Shown here: positions 40,633-48,808 of the stretch, piece after piece
Position numbering within the stretch: position 1 is the stretch's first letter
Layout: every line of letters starts with the position of its first letter
NCBI RefSeq assembly: GCF_026319325.1
Contig: NZ_JAPDMU010000001.1
Span: 310,001-374,000, forward strand
From: Methylophaga sp. OBS3
Lineage (GTDB): Bacteria > Pseudomonadota > Gammaproteobacteria > Nitrosococcales > Methylophagaceae
Direction of reading: 5' to 3'
Length of the DNA: 64,000 bases
Notes under the pieces: model-generated
Seen by the model: only the letters and a program-made list of their open reading frames with translations
Told to the model about the DNA's origin: nothing
Databases searched by the model: none
Made by a program: the position numbers and the translations under genes

Positions 40633-43600
40633 ATGGAATGGTTTGATAGTTTTTTTATTACTCATCATGAGTATGCAGATCACATCGTAGGTAGTTACAA
40701 CTACACACTTGTTGCATTTTCGATAGCCATTTCTGCTGTTGCTTCATTTATGGCGCTTCATTTTGCGTCAATGGCAAAGATTATCACTACCAAAGGTCAG
40801 CGCCATATCGCCATTATTGCTGGAGCATTCTTAATGGCGGGTGGCGTTTGGTGTATGCATTTCGTCGGCATGATGGCTTATGACATGGGCATGCATGTCA
40901 CCTACAACATACCGATAACACTCATTTCTTTTGTACCAAGCCTGATTGCTTCCTACATCACCATAAGGATTTTGACCAATCCTGGGTTAAGGTTGAAGCA
41001 AATCGTCATGGGTAGTGTCTTGGTCGGTGCCGGCATTGGTCTCATGCATTACATTGGTATGGCAGCCATGGAGATGGATGTTGAGCTGCAGTACATCCCA
41101 AGTTGGTTTGTTGCATCCATCATCGTTGCTGTGGTGTTGGCTTTTGTTGCGCTTACGGTACGTCAATATCTTCGTCGCTACTGGCCGGCTGCACCTATTA
41201 ATATCATCGATGGTTTAAGTGCCGTGATTATGGGCTTGGCTATTTCAGCCATGCATTACACAGGCATGGGGGGCGCACGATATCTCAGTGATACGACTGA
41301 GATGATTCCACATGTTGAAGGTGAGCACCTTCATCTGTCTTACACCGTGACGTTGATCGTTTTATTGTTATTAATGCTTGCTGGTACAACAGCCTCAAAG
41401 CTTCGTTATCGTCAATTATTGTTAGAAAAAACGACCAGCGAGCTTCGTTTAAAAACGATTATGGAAACAGCGGTTGATGGCATTGTCACTATTGATACTG
41501 ATGGCATCATTCAGGACTTTAATGAATCAGCACAAAACATTTTTGGTTGGCAAGCTGAAGAGGTGATTGGTAAGTCTTTCATGATGTTTGTCCCTAAAGA
41601 AGCACATTCTGAGTATGCAAGTTATTTAGAAGATTTTAAAAACACAGGTAAGACACAGCTAACGGGGCAAGCTCGAGAAGTTCTGGCGCTGCATCGTAAT
41701 GGCAATACTTTTCCGATTCGTCTCGGTGTTGGCCATGTTTACCAAAAATCGTTTGGCTCATTATTTGTGGGGTTTATCACAGATATTTCTGAGCGCTGGG
41801 CGATGGAAGATAAACTCCGCAAGAGTGAAGAACAATTCAGCTCGCTTATCAAGAATATTCCTGGTGCGACTTTCCGTTGTTTGATTGATGAGTACTGGAC
41901 GGCCATTTTTGTTAGTGATGCTGTTGAAGACCTCAATGGCTGGGCGCCTGAAGACTTTTATAACAAGCGAATACATTTTGCTGATTTGATTCATCCCGAT
42001 GATGTTGAAAAAGCAAATCAAGCAGTTGCAAAAGCCCTGGAAGATAAGTCCAGTTACACCCTTGAATTTCGCATGCAACATAGGGATGGCCATTATGTGA
42101 ATGTCCTGGAAAATGGCACGATAATGGAAGATTCTCATGGCGAATTGTGGATTGATGGCTTGATTTTAGACATCAGCGAGCGAGTAGAGATGGAAGAGAA
42201 TTTACGCTCTGCCAAAGTTATCGCTGAGCAATCTGCTGAGAGTAAAGCCCGCTTCCTTGCCAATATGAGCCATGAAATTCGTACGCCAATGAATGCAATC
42301 ATTGGTTTTACCGACATCCTTATTGATGCAGATGATCTGGCTGGCGAAAATCAGAAACATCTGAAAACTATCAGTCAATCTGCACGCTCATTAATGCACC
42401 TGCTTAATGATGTTTTGGACAGTGCCAAGCTCGAAAAAGATAAGGTTGAATTAGAAGAAACGCCATTTGATTTAACACGGCTTGTTGATTCGGTCATTTC
42501 AACCCTTTGGTTACAGGCTAAAAATAAAGGGCTTTACCTTAACTTTGAAATGCAACCAGCTATTCACACCGCCTACATTGGTGACGAAAATCGACTGCGT
42601 CAGGTCTTACTCAATATTCTCGGCAATGCAATTAAGTTTACTGAAAAAGGTGGCGTCACACTGTTGGTATCAGTGACAACTGATAAGAAAATTCGCTTTG
42701 AAATACAAGACACCGGTATCGGAATGAACAAATCCACTTTAGAGAAAGTGTTTGAACCTTTCTCCCAAGCGGACGCATCAATGAACCGTCGATTTGGTGG
42801 TACTGGTCTGGGTACCACCATCTCAAAGCAACTGGTTGAGCTAATGGGCGGCGAATTAAAAGCCACCAGTGAAGTGAATGTTGGTAGTGTGTTTTTCTTT
42901 GAAATTTTGCTGCAACAAACACGCGCTTTACCTGAGAGCTCAGCTGAAAATGGGTTGTTTGCTTTACCTGTACTGAAGGTCTTAATTGCTGACGATATTC
43001 CACAGAACCTGACGTTATTGTCATTGCTATTAAAACGACAGAAGCATGAAGTTTATCAAGCCGAGAATGGCGAACAGGCCATTGCAAAATTTAAAGAGTT
43101 GCGTCCAGATATCGTACTGATGGATTTGCAAATGCCGGTGATGGATGGCTTTACTGCTGCCAAAATGATTCGTGAGTTTGAGCATGAAAATGACTTGACT
43201 GAGACCCCGGTTATCGCATTAACAGCCAGCGTATTATCTGATGATCGCGTTGAGGCTAAAGATGCCGGCATGAATGGTTTTGCCAATAAACCTATCGATT
43301 TAAAAGCACTCACTGCTGAAATGGCCAGAGTATTAGGACTACTTGACGACAATACAGTAGCGTCGATAGATAGTGATAACAAATCAGCTAACGAGCTTAG
43401 TCAGATTGATGTCGAACAGGGCACTTCATTGTGGGGAGATAAAGCCACCTACATAAAAGAAATTCAGCGATTTATCTCAGAGCATGAAAACGTTGGCGAA
43501 AAGCTCGACAAACAATTTGCTGAAGAAAAGTATGAAGAGTTGGGCCGTTTTACGCATAACCTGAAAGGTTTAACCGGTAACTTGGCGCTTCGAAAACTGT

Positions 43601-43977
43601 ATTACTTTTTTACGGCTCTTGAGCAGCATTTAATTGAAAAAAATATGGCTGCATCAGAACAAGTTATTGTCGACATTAAAGCGGCAATAAACGTATTAAT
43701 TGATGAGTTAGCCAGTATTGGCGACCTCGCTCTTGCTGACACTTCTGAGGATAGGGCAAAACTGACAATTGAAGAAAGTATGGCGATGGTTAATAAGCTG
43801 ATTAGCCTGTCAGAGATGGGCGAATTAGATGAAACTATGGTCGATAATTTGGTTGGTGGTATAACATCAGACTTACATAGTTTGGCGGTAGAGGTGAAAA
43901 ATGCCATCATCAACTTTGATTTTGCTGCTGCCAAGCAACATTTAGTTGCGCTTCAGCATGAGCTTACACGTTTATAA
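40633..43977 (+). CDS. MHYT-PAS-PAS hybrid sensor histidine kinase with receiver and HPt domains
   Basis: A 1114-residue membrane sensor. In order: seven helices with three MHYT motifs (MHFVGM at 75, MHYIGM at 138, MHYTGM at 207), thought to bind copper and sense diatomic gases; a PAS domain (about 270-390); a second PAS/PAC (about 400-520); HisKA with H547 in MSHEIRTPMN; HATPase (NAIKFTEKGG, DTGIGM, GGTGLG); a receiver with D831 in LMDLQMPVMDG; and an HPt with H975 in THNLKGLTGNL. A full phosphorelay is thus contained in one chain. It is followed two bases later by an HD-GYP regulator, the probable output. Confidence 0.93.
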   Translation: MEWFDSFFITHHEYADHIVGSYNYTLVAFSIAISAVASFMALHFASMAKIITTKGQRHIAIIAGAFLMAGGVWCMHFVGMMAYDMGMHVTYNIPITLISFVPSLIASYITIRILTNPGLRLKQIVMGSVLVGAGIGLMHYIGMAAMEMDVELQYIPSWFVASIIVAVVLAFVALTVRQYLRRYWPAAPINIIDGLSAVIMGLAISAMHYTGMGGARYLSDTTEMIPHVEGEHLHLSYTVTLIVLLLLMLAGTTASKLRYRQLLLEKTTSELRLKTIMETAVDGIVTIDTDGIIQDFNESAQNIFGWQAEEVIGKSFMMFVPKEAHSEYASYLEDFKNTGKTQLTGQAREVLALHRNGNTFPIRLGVGHVYQKSFGSLFVGFITDISERWAMEDKLRKSEEQFSSLIKNIPGATFRCLIDEYWTAIFVSDAVEDLNGWAPEDFYNKRIHFADLIHPDDVEKANQAVAKALEDKSSYTLEFRMQHRDGHYVNVLENGTIMEDSHGELWIDGLILDISERVEMEENLRSAKVIAEQSAESKARFLANMSHEIRTPMNAIIGFTDILIDADDLAGENQKHLKTISQSARSLMHLLNDVLDSAKLEKDKVELEETPFDLTRLVDSVISTLWLQAKNKGLYLNFEMQPAIHTAYIGDENRLRQVLLNILGNAIKFTEKGGVTLLVSVTTDKKIRFEIQDTGIGMNKSTLEKVFEPFSQADASMNRRFGGTGLGTTISKQLVELMGGELKATSEVNVGSVFFFEILLQQTRALPESSAENGLFALPVLKVLIADDIPQNLTLLSLLLKRQKHEVYQAENGEQAIAKFKELRPDIVLMDLQMPVMDGFTAAKMIREFEHENDLTETPVIALTASVLSDDRVEAKDAGMNGFANKPIDLKALTAEMARVLGLLDDNTVASIDSDNKSANELSQIDVEQGTSLWGDKATYIKEIQRFISEHENVGEKLDKQFAEEKYEELGRFTHNLKGLTGNLALRKLYYFFTALEQHLIEKNMAASEQVIVDIKAAINVLIDELASIGDLALADTSEDRAKLTIEESMAMVNKLISLSEMGELDETMVDNLVGGITSDLHSLAVEVKNAIINFDFAAAKQHLVALQHELTRL

Positions 43978-43979
43978 AC

Positions 43980-44984
43980 ATGACTATAAGTAATGCGACA
44001 ACACCTCGGCTACTGATTGTCGATGATGAACCCACAAACTTGAGAGTACTCAGGCAAGTACTTCAAGATCCTTACAAATTGTCTTTTGCTCGCTCAGGGC
44101 AAGATGCTTTGGACCTGGTCGCTAAAGAACCTCCGGATCTTATTTTATTAGACATCATGATGCCCGAAATGACAGGGCTTGAAGTTTGTAAACGCTTAAA
44201 AGCGGATCCTAATTACGCACACATTCCGGTTATTTTTGTTACGGCTTTAGAAGATAGTGTTGATGAGGCACAAGGCTTTGAGGTTGGGGCTGTTGATTAC
44301 ATAGTGAAACCTATCGTGCCATCAACGGTATTGGCGCGGGTGAAAACGCATATCTCTCTGGTACGTGCAGATGAACTCAGAGCCACACAGATCGATTTGA
44401 TTCAACGTCTGGGACGAGCGGCTGAGTACAAAGATAATGAAACGGGTTTGCATGTTAAACGCATGAGTCATTACGCCAAGATCATTGCCATGGCCTATGG
44501 TTTTGATGAGTTTACTGCTGACGAATTAATGATGGCAGCGCCAATGCACGATATCGGCAAAATTGGTATCGCCGATAATATTTTGCTCAAACCGGGCAAG
44601 TTAACGCCCGAAGAATTTGAGGAAATGAAAAAGCACACCTTGATAGGCGCCGAAATCTTAGCGAATTCGCGTTCACGTTTGATTAAATTAGCCCATACCG
44701 TGGCGATAGCGCATCATGAAAAGTGGGATGGCTCCGGTTATCCAAATGGACTTAAAGGTGAAGAAATTCCAATTGAAGCGCGGATTGTGGCTATTGCAGA
44801 TGTCTTTGATGCTTTGACCAGTGCAAGGCCATACAAAGCCGCCTGGAGTGTTGAGGATGCGATTGAGTTTCTCCAATCTCAGGCAGGTAAACATATCGAT
44901 CCTGCGTTGCCTGATATTCTAGTAGCCAATCTACCGGAAATTCTCAAAATTAAAGCGAAGTTCTCAGAAGAAACTGAGCATTGA
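43980..44984 (+). CDS. HD-GYP response regulator, RpfG-like c-di-GMP phosphodiesterase
   Basis: A 334-residue protein with an N-terminal receiver (phospho-acceptor D58 in LLDIMMPEMTG, switch Lys110 in IVKP) and an HD-GYP domain: H190-D191 in MHDIGKIGIAD, HHEKWDGSGYPNGLKG with GYP at 253-255, and the downstream ADVFDALTSARPYK. All metal and substrate motifs are intact, so hydrolysis of c-di-GMP is expected. It begins two bases after the kinase stop with no ribosome site, so it is translationally coupled and is the likely acceptor of the kinase HPt phosphate. Confidence 0.95.
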   Translation: MTISNATTPRLLIVDDEPTNLRVLRQVLQDPYKLSFARSGQDALDLVAKEPPDLILLDIMMPEMTGLEVCKRLKADPNYAHIPVIFVTALEDSVDEAQGFEVGAVDYIVKPIVPSTVLARVKTHISLVRADELRATQIDLIQRLGRAAEYKDNETGLHVKRMSHYAKIIAMAYGFDEFTADELMMAAPMHDIGKIGIADNILLKPGKLTPEEFEEMKKHTLIGAEILANSRSRLIKLAHTVAIAHHEKWDGSGYPNGLKGEEIPIEARIVAIADVFDALTSARPYKAAWSVEDAIEFLQSQAGKHIDPALPDILVANLPEILKIKAKFSEETEH

Positions 44985-45005
44985 ACTTTAGCTAAAAGAC
45001 AGAAT

Positions 45006-45037
45006 AAAAAAAGCCTTCGATTAAGAAGGCTTTTTTT
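45006..45037. terminator. Intrinsic terminator after HD-GYP gene
   Basis: A-run, GCCTTC stem, loop GATTAA, GAAGGC and seven T. It also faces the convergent lipoprotein gene. Confidence 0.92.
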
Positions 45038-45056
45038 ATTGGTGCATTAATGCAAA

Positions 45057-45698
45057 CTATTCTTCTTCAACCACTTCACTATAATCTTCACGGTAGCTGA
45101 TACCCGCACCTTTTGGCTGCTTATGCAGGACCATACTGTTGTTACCAATGGTGATTTTGAAGCTATCTTCTTCAACGTCTGATACTTCGTACTGGGTTAA
45201 ATCAATAAACAGCATATTGCCACTGAGACGAGCGATACTGTCATCAGGCTGCACCCAATAAGTCTTTTCATCTTCATAGTAGGTGACTAATTCTGAGTAA
45301 GTCGCCATACCTTCTTCTGACTCGGTAAATGTCATCGCAAAAACAAATTCACCTTGTTCGCCAATCCACGTCGAGTCTGCCAGCATGCTGTAGTCAATAC
45401 CCCGCGTCATGGTGAAATCACCGGTATGTAAGTTGCCATCTTCTTTTAATGTCAAAAAGTGGTTTGGTAAATCCATATCACTGCTTAAGGTGATGACATT
45501 ATCCGTACTGTCATACTGATAGTGTGCAGTCGCGATGTCTTCGCCACCTTTATTAATCTGTACTTCACCACCTGGCATAAACTCATAGCTGGTCAAACCA
45601 TCTGGCTCAATAAATCTGCCATCAAAATCTTGACTATCACTACAGGCAATCAAAGCTGCTGACGCGCCGATGGTCAAAAGCCATGCGAAGGATTTCAT
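45057..45698 (-). CDS. Acidic lipoprotein of unknown function
   Basis: A 213-residue putative lipoprotein. The signal peptide MKSFAWLLTIGASAALIAC ends in the lipobox LIAC followed by Ser and Asp. The rest is rich in Asp/Glu and predicted strands with repeated phrases (YEFMPGGEVQINKGGEDIAT, DSTWIGEQGEFVFAMTF) resembling small beta-barrel lipocalin-like or META-like domains, but no family is recognised. An Asp at +2 after the Cys (CSD) is not the classical retention signal. The ATG at 45698 follows GGAG by nine bases and is preferred to ATG/GTG codons further upstream. Confidence 0.75.
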   Translation of the reverse strand: MKSFAWLLTIGASAALIACSDSQDFDGRFIEPDGLTSYEFMPGGEVQINKGGEDIATAHYQYDSTDNVITLSSDMDLPNHFLTLKEDGNLHTGDFTMTRGIDYSMLADSTWIGEQGEFVFAMTFTESEEGMATYSELVTYYEDEKTYWVQPDDSIARLSGNMLFIDLTQYEVSDVEEDSFKITIGNNSMVLHKQPKGAGISYREDYSEVVEEE

Positions 45699-46051
45699 CA
45701 GATATAACTCCATAGACAATATAAATACTCAGGGCAGAGGATACCTTGATTGCCTGGCCTCGCAAAGTTATCACCATGAATTGTTGAGTGATTAAACCGA
45801 GGGGAATGTGTTTTTGTTTGTCAGAAGATACAAAAAAACGACTTGGAGTGGCTCGCACATCTGAGTATGAGGTGAATAAAGTCATATTTAGTGCCAGTAA
45901 AAATGATCAAAAATAGTGCAAAAAATGAAAAATAAAGCACCAAATTTGAACGTTATAGATGTGTAGAAAAATAAAATCTTTAAAAAACAATAGTATAAAA
46001 TTGGCACGTAACTTGCCGTATGTAGATAAAAATATACATTCGGAGTGGTCA
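45699..46051. other. Upstream control region of nirB
   Basis: About 350 bases without a gene. The part nearest nirB holds the sigma-54 promoter. Several GCAC/GTGC half-sites (near 45854, 45891, 45926 and 45947) are scattered upstream, but no complete GCAC-N7-GTGC NtrC site is present. Confidence 0.6.
46002..46017 (+). promoter_or_regulatory. Sigma-54 promoter of nirB-nirD-nasA
   Basis: TGGCACGTAACTTGCC matches the -24/-12 consensus TGGCAC-N5-TTGC exactly. The -12 GC lies 36 bases before the nirB ATG, leaving a leader of about 24 bases. Confidence 0.9.
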
Positions 46052-48484
46052 ATGAAAGAGAAGTTAGTCCTCATTGGTAATGGTATGGCCGGTGTGCGAA
46101 CACTTGAGGAGCTTTTAAAGCTGGCACCAGAAAAGTATGACATCACCGTTTTTGGTGCCGAACCTTATGGCAATTACAACCGAATCATGTTGTCACCTGT
46201 ACTGGCGGGCGAGAAAAAAATTGATGAAATCATCATCAATGATCGTGATTGGTATGCCGACAATGACATTACCTTGCATACCGGTAAGACGGTTACCAAG
46301 ATTGACCGGACCAAACGTCAAGTCATCGCTGAAGACGGTACGGTTGCAGACTATGATCGATTGCTTTTGGCGACTGGCTCGAATCCCTTTATTTTGCCGC
46401 TGCCAGGTAAAGATCTTGAAGGTGTGATTAGCTTTCGAGACATTGCCGATGTTGATTTCATGATAGAAACTGCCCGCAATCACAAAAAAGCTGTGGTTAT
46501 TGGTGGTGGTTTATTAGGTCTTGAAGCAGCAAATGGCTTAATGATTCAAGGTATGGATGTCACCGTGGTTCATCGTAGTGATGTACTGATGGATATGCAG
46601 CTTGATAAACCTGCATCAGAATTGATGTTGTCTGAGCTGGAAAGCAAAGGCATGAAGTTCTTGATGGAACATGACACCACTGAGCTAAGTGGTGACAAGC
46701 GTGTAGAAAGAATTCATTTTCGTGATGGCACCTCTGTAGAGGCTGATTTGGTGGTCATGGCAGTGGGGATTCGCCCAAACATCGCACTTGCACAATCAGC
46801 AGGTATTCATTGTGAACGCGGTATCGTTGTTGACGATACGCTGCAAACATTTGACCCACGTATTTATGCGGTAGGTGAGTGTGTACAGCATCGTAACCAG
46901 ACATTTGGTTTGGTCGCGCCATTGTTTGAGCAATCAAAAGTGTGTGCGAATCACCTTGCCCAAATGGGGATTGCCCGCTTTATGAGTGCGGTGACATCAA
47001 CCAAGTTAAAAGTCACTGGTATCGATTTATTTTCTGCTGGTAACTTCAACGGTGATGAAAATACCGAAGATTTAATTTTCAAAGATGCCGCACGTCATAT
47101 CTACAAAAAGCTGGTCATTCGTGATGACAAGCTAGTCGGTACGGTGTTATTTGGTGACACGGTTGATGGTGCTTGGTACTTCCAGTTAATGCGTGATGAG
47201 ACCGATGTATCGACTATGCGTGACAGCATGTTGTTTGGTCAACATCATCTTGGTGATTCAGGGCACGGTGCCAATAATGCTGCTGATGGTTTAGCGGATG
47301 ATGCCGAAGTGTGTGGTTGTAACGGGGTTTGTAAAGGCGATATCACCAAAGCGATTAGCCAAGAAAATCTGTTTACGCTTGATGAAGTGCGTGCCCATAC
47401 CAAAGCGTCTGCTTCATGTGGTTCATGTACCGGTTTGGTTGAACAAATTTTAGCATCAGCACTAGGCGGTGATTTTTCAGAAACACCGAAGAAGAAAGCC
47501 ATGTGTGGATGTACTGAACTGACCCATGATGAGGTCAAACAAGCCATCAAAGCCCAAGAGCTGAAATCAATTCCTGACTTGATGGAAAAACTGGAGTGGA
47601 AAAACGCTGATGGCTGCCATAGCTGCCGCCCTGCATTGAACTATTACCTGCTCAGTGCTTGGTCTAAAGAGTACGTTGATGATCCGCAATCACGATTCAT
47701 CAATGAGCGGGTGCACGCCAATATCCAAAAAGATGGTACTTACTCTGTGGTGCCACGGATTTGGGGCGGTGTGACCAACCCTAGAGAATTAAGGGCAATT
47801 GCAGATATTTCTGATAAATACCAAGTGCCAACGGTAAAAATAACAGGTGGTCAGCGTATCGACTTACTTGGTATCAAAAAAGAAGATTTACCCGGTATGT
47901 GGCAAGACCTAAGTGATGCTGGTTTCGTCTCTGGTCATGCTTACGGTAAATCACTGCGTACCGTGAAAACCTGCGTTGGTTCTGAGTGGTGTCGTTTTGG
48001 TACACAAGACTCAACAGGTCTGGGTATTGATATCGAAAAAATGACTTGGGGCTCATGGACGCCGCATAAATTCAAAATCGCGGTATCAGGTTGTCCACGA
48101 AATTGTGCCGAAGCCACCATTAAAGATTTTGGTGTGGTTTGTGTCGACTCAGGTTACGAATTACACATCGGTGGTAATGGCGGTATCAAAGTAAGAGCCA
48201 CTGACTTTTTAACCAAAGTTGCAACAGCTGACGAAGCCAAAGAATACACCGCAGCCTTTATGCAACTGTATCGTGAACATGCACATTATCTAGAAAGAAC
48301 AGCACCATGGATTGAACGCGTTGGCCTTAACTTTGTGAAGGAAAAACTGGTTGAGGATGACGATAACCGTAAAGCATTGGCTGCTCGTTTCCATGAGTCA
48401 CAAGAAAATGCACAAGTTGATCCTTGGGCAGAAGAAGCAGCGAAAAACCGCCGTGCTTATATTCCAATTAAACAAGTCGTTTGA
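46052..48484 (+). CDS. nirB: Assimilatory nitrite reductase, large subunit
   Basis: Reduces nitrite to ammonium with NAD(P)H through FAD, iron-sulfur clusters and sirohaem. In order in the 810-residue chain: FAD-binding GNGMAGVRTLEELL, pyridine-nucleotide site VIGGGLLGLEAANG, two BFD-like [2Fe-2S] segments (CGCNGVCKGDITKAI...SCGSCTG and MCGCTELTHDEV...GCHSC), the sulfite/nitrite reductase ferredoxin-like half-domain, and the sirohaem-[4Fe-4S] cysteines in TCVGSEWCRFGTQD and SGCPRNCAEATIKD. The ATG at 46052 has GGAG seven bases upstream and begins the FAD domain properly; the frame runs open further upstream through the promoter. First gene of nirB-nirD-nasA. Confidence 0.96.
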   Translation: MKEKLVLIGNGMAGVRTLEELLKLAPEKYDITVFGAEPYGNYNRIMLSPVLAGEKKIDEIIINDRDWYADNDITLHTGKTVTKIDRTKRQVIAEDGTVADYDRLLLATGSNPFILPLPGKDLEGVISFRDIADVDFMIETARNHKKAVVIGGGLLGLEAANGLMIQGMDVTVVHRSDVLMDMQLDKPASELMLSELESKGMKFLMEHDTTELSGDKRVERIHFRDGTSVEADLVVMAVGIRPNIALAQSAGIHCERGIVVDDTLQTFDPRIYAVGECVQHRNQTFGLVAPLFEQSKVCANHLAQMGIARFMSAVTSTKLKVTGIDLFSAGNFNGDENTEDLIFKDAARHIYKKLVIRDDKLVGTVLFGDTVDGAWYFQLMRDETDVSTMRDSMLFGQHHLGDSGHGANNAADGLADDAEVCGCNGVCKGDITKAISQENLFTLDEVRAHTKASASCGSCTGLVEQILASALGGDFSETPKKKAMCGCTELTHDEVKQAIKAQELKSIPDLMEKLEWKNADGCHSCRPALNYYLLSAWSKEYVDDPQSRFINERVHANIQKDGTYSVVPRIWGGVTNPRELRAIADISDKYQVPTVKITGGQRIDLLGIKKEDLPGMWQDLSDAGFVSGHAYGKSLRTVKTCVGSEWCRFGTQDSTGLGIDIEKMTWGSWTPHKFKIAVSGCPRNCAEATIKDFGVVCVDSGYELHIGGNGGIKVRATDFLTKVATADEAKEYTAAFMQLYREHAHYLERTAPWIERVGLNFVKEKLVEDDDNRKALAARFHESQENAQVDPWAEEAAKNRRAYIPIKQVV

Positions 48485-48493
48485 GGTAAAAAG

Positions 48494-48799
48494 ATGAACT
48501 GGACTGAAATCGGCGCGTTGACAGATATTCCTGTTAAAGGCTCTCGTGTTGTTGCGACCGCCAATGGTGATATCGCGATTTTTCGCACTACCTCTGATGA
48601 CGTATTTGCACTGACAGATCGCTGCCCGCATAAACATGGGCCTTTGTCACAAGGCATTGTTCATGGTGATCGTGTTACTTGCCCATTACATAACTGGGTT
48701 ATTGATATGCACTCAGGTGAAGCCATGGGCCCTGACGTTGGCTGCACCAAAAAGTTTGAAACCAAAGTGGAAAGTGGCGTTGTTTACTTAGCCCTATAG
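48494..48799 (+). CDS. nirD: Nitrite reductase small subunit with intact Rieske centre
   Basis: A 101-residue Rieske-fold subunit of NirBD. The [2Fe-2S] ligands are all present: C44-P-H46 and C63-P-L-H66. E. coli NirD has lost these residues, so here the subunit can carry electrons. GAGG lies seven bases before the ATG and nirB ends nine bases upstream. Confidence 0.94.
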   Translation: MNWTEIGALTDIPVKGSRVVATANGDIAIFRTTSDDVFALTDRCPHKHGPLSQGIVHGDRVTCPLHNWVIDMHSGEAMGPDVGCTKKFETKVESGVVYLAL

Positions 48800-48808
48800 G
48801 AATCGATT

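Noticed and set aside
42656-43087. Long antisense frame inside the MHYT kinase gene.
   Set aside because: Lies wholly opposite well-conserved kinase and receiver motifs; composition is that of a shadow frame.
45850-45960. Possible NtrC sites upstream of nirB made of GCAC/GTGC half-sites.
   Set aside because: No pair has the required seven-base spacing with both halves intact.
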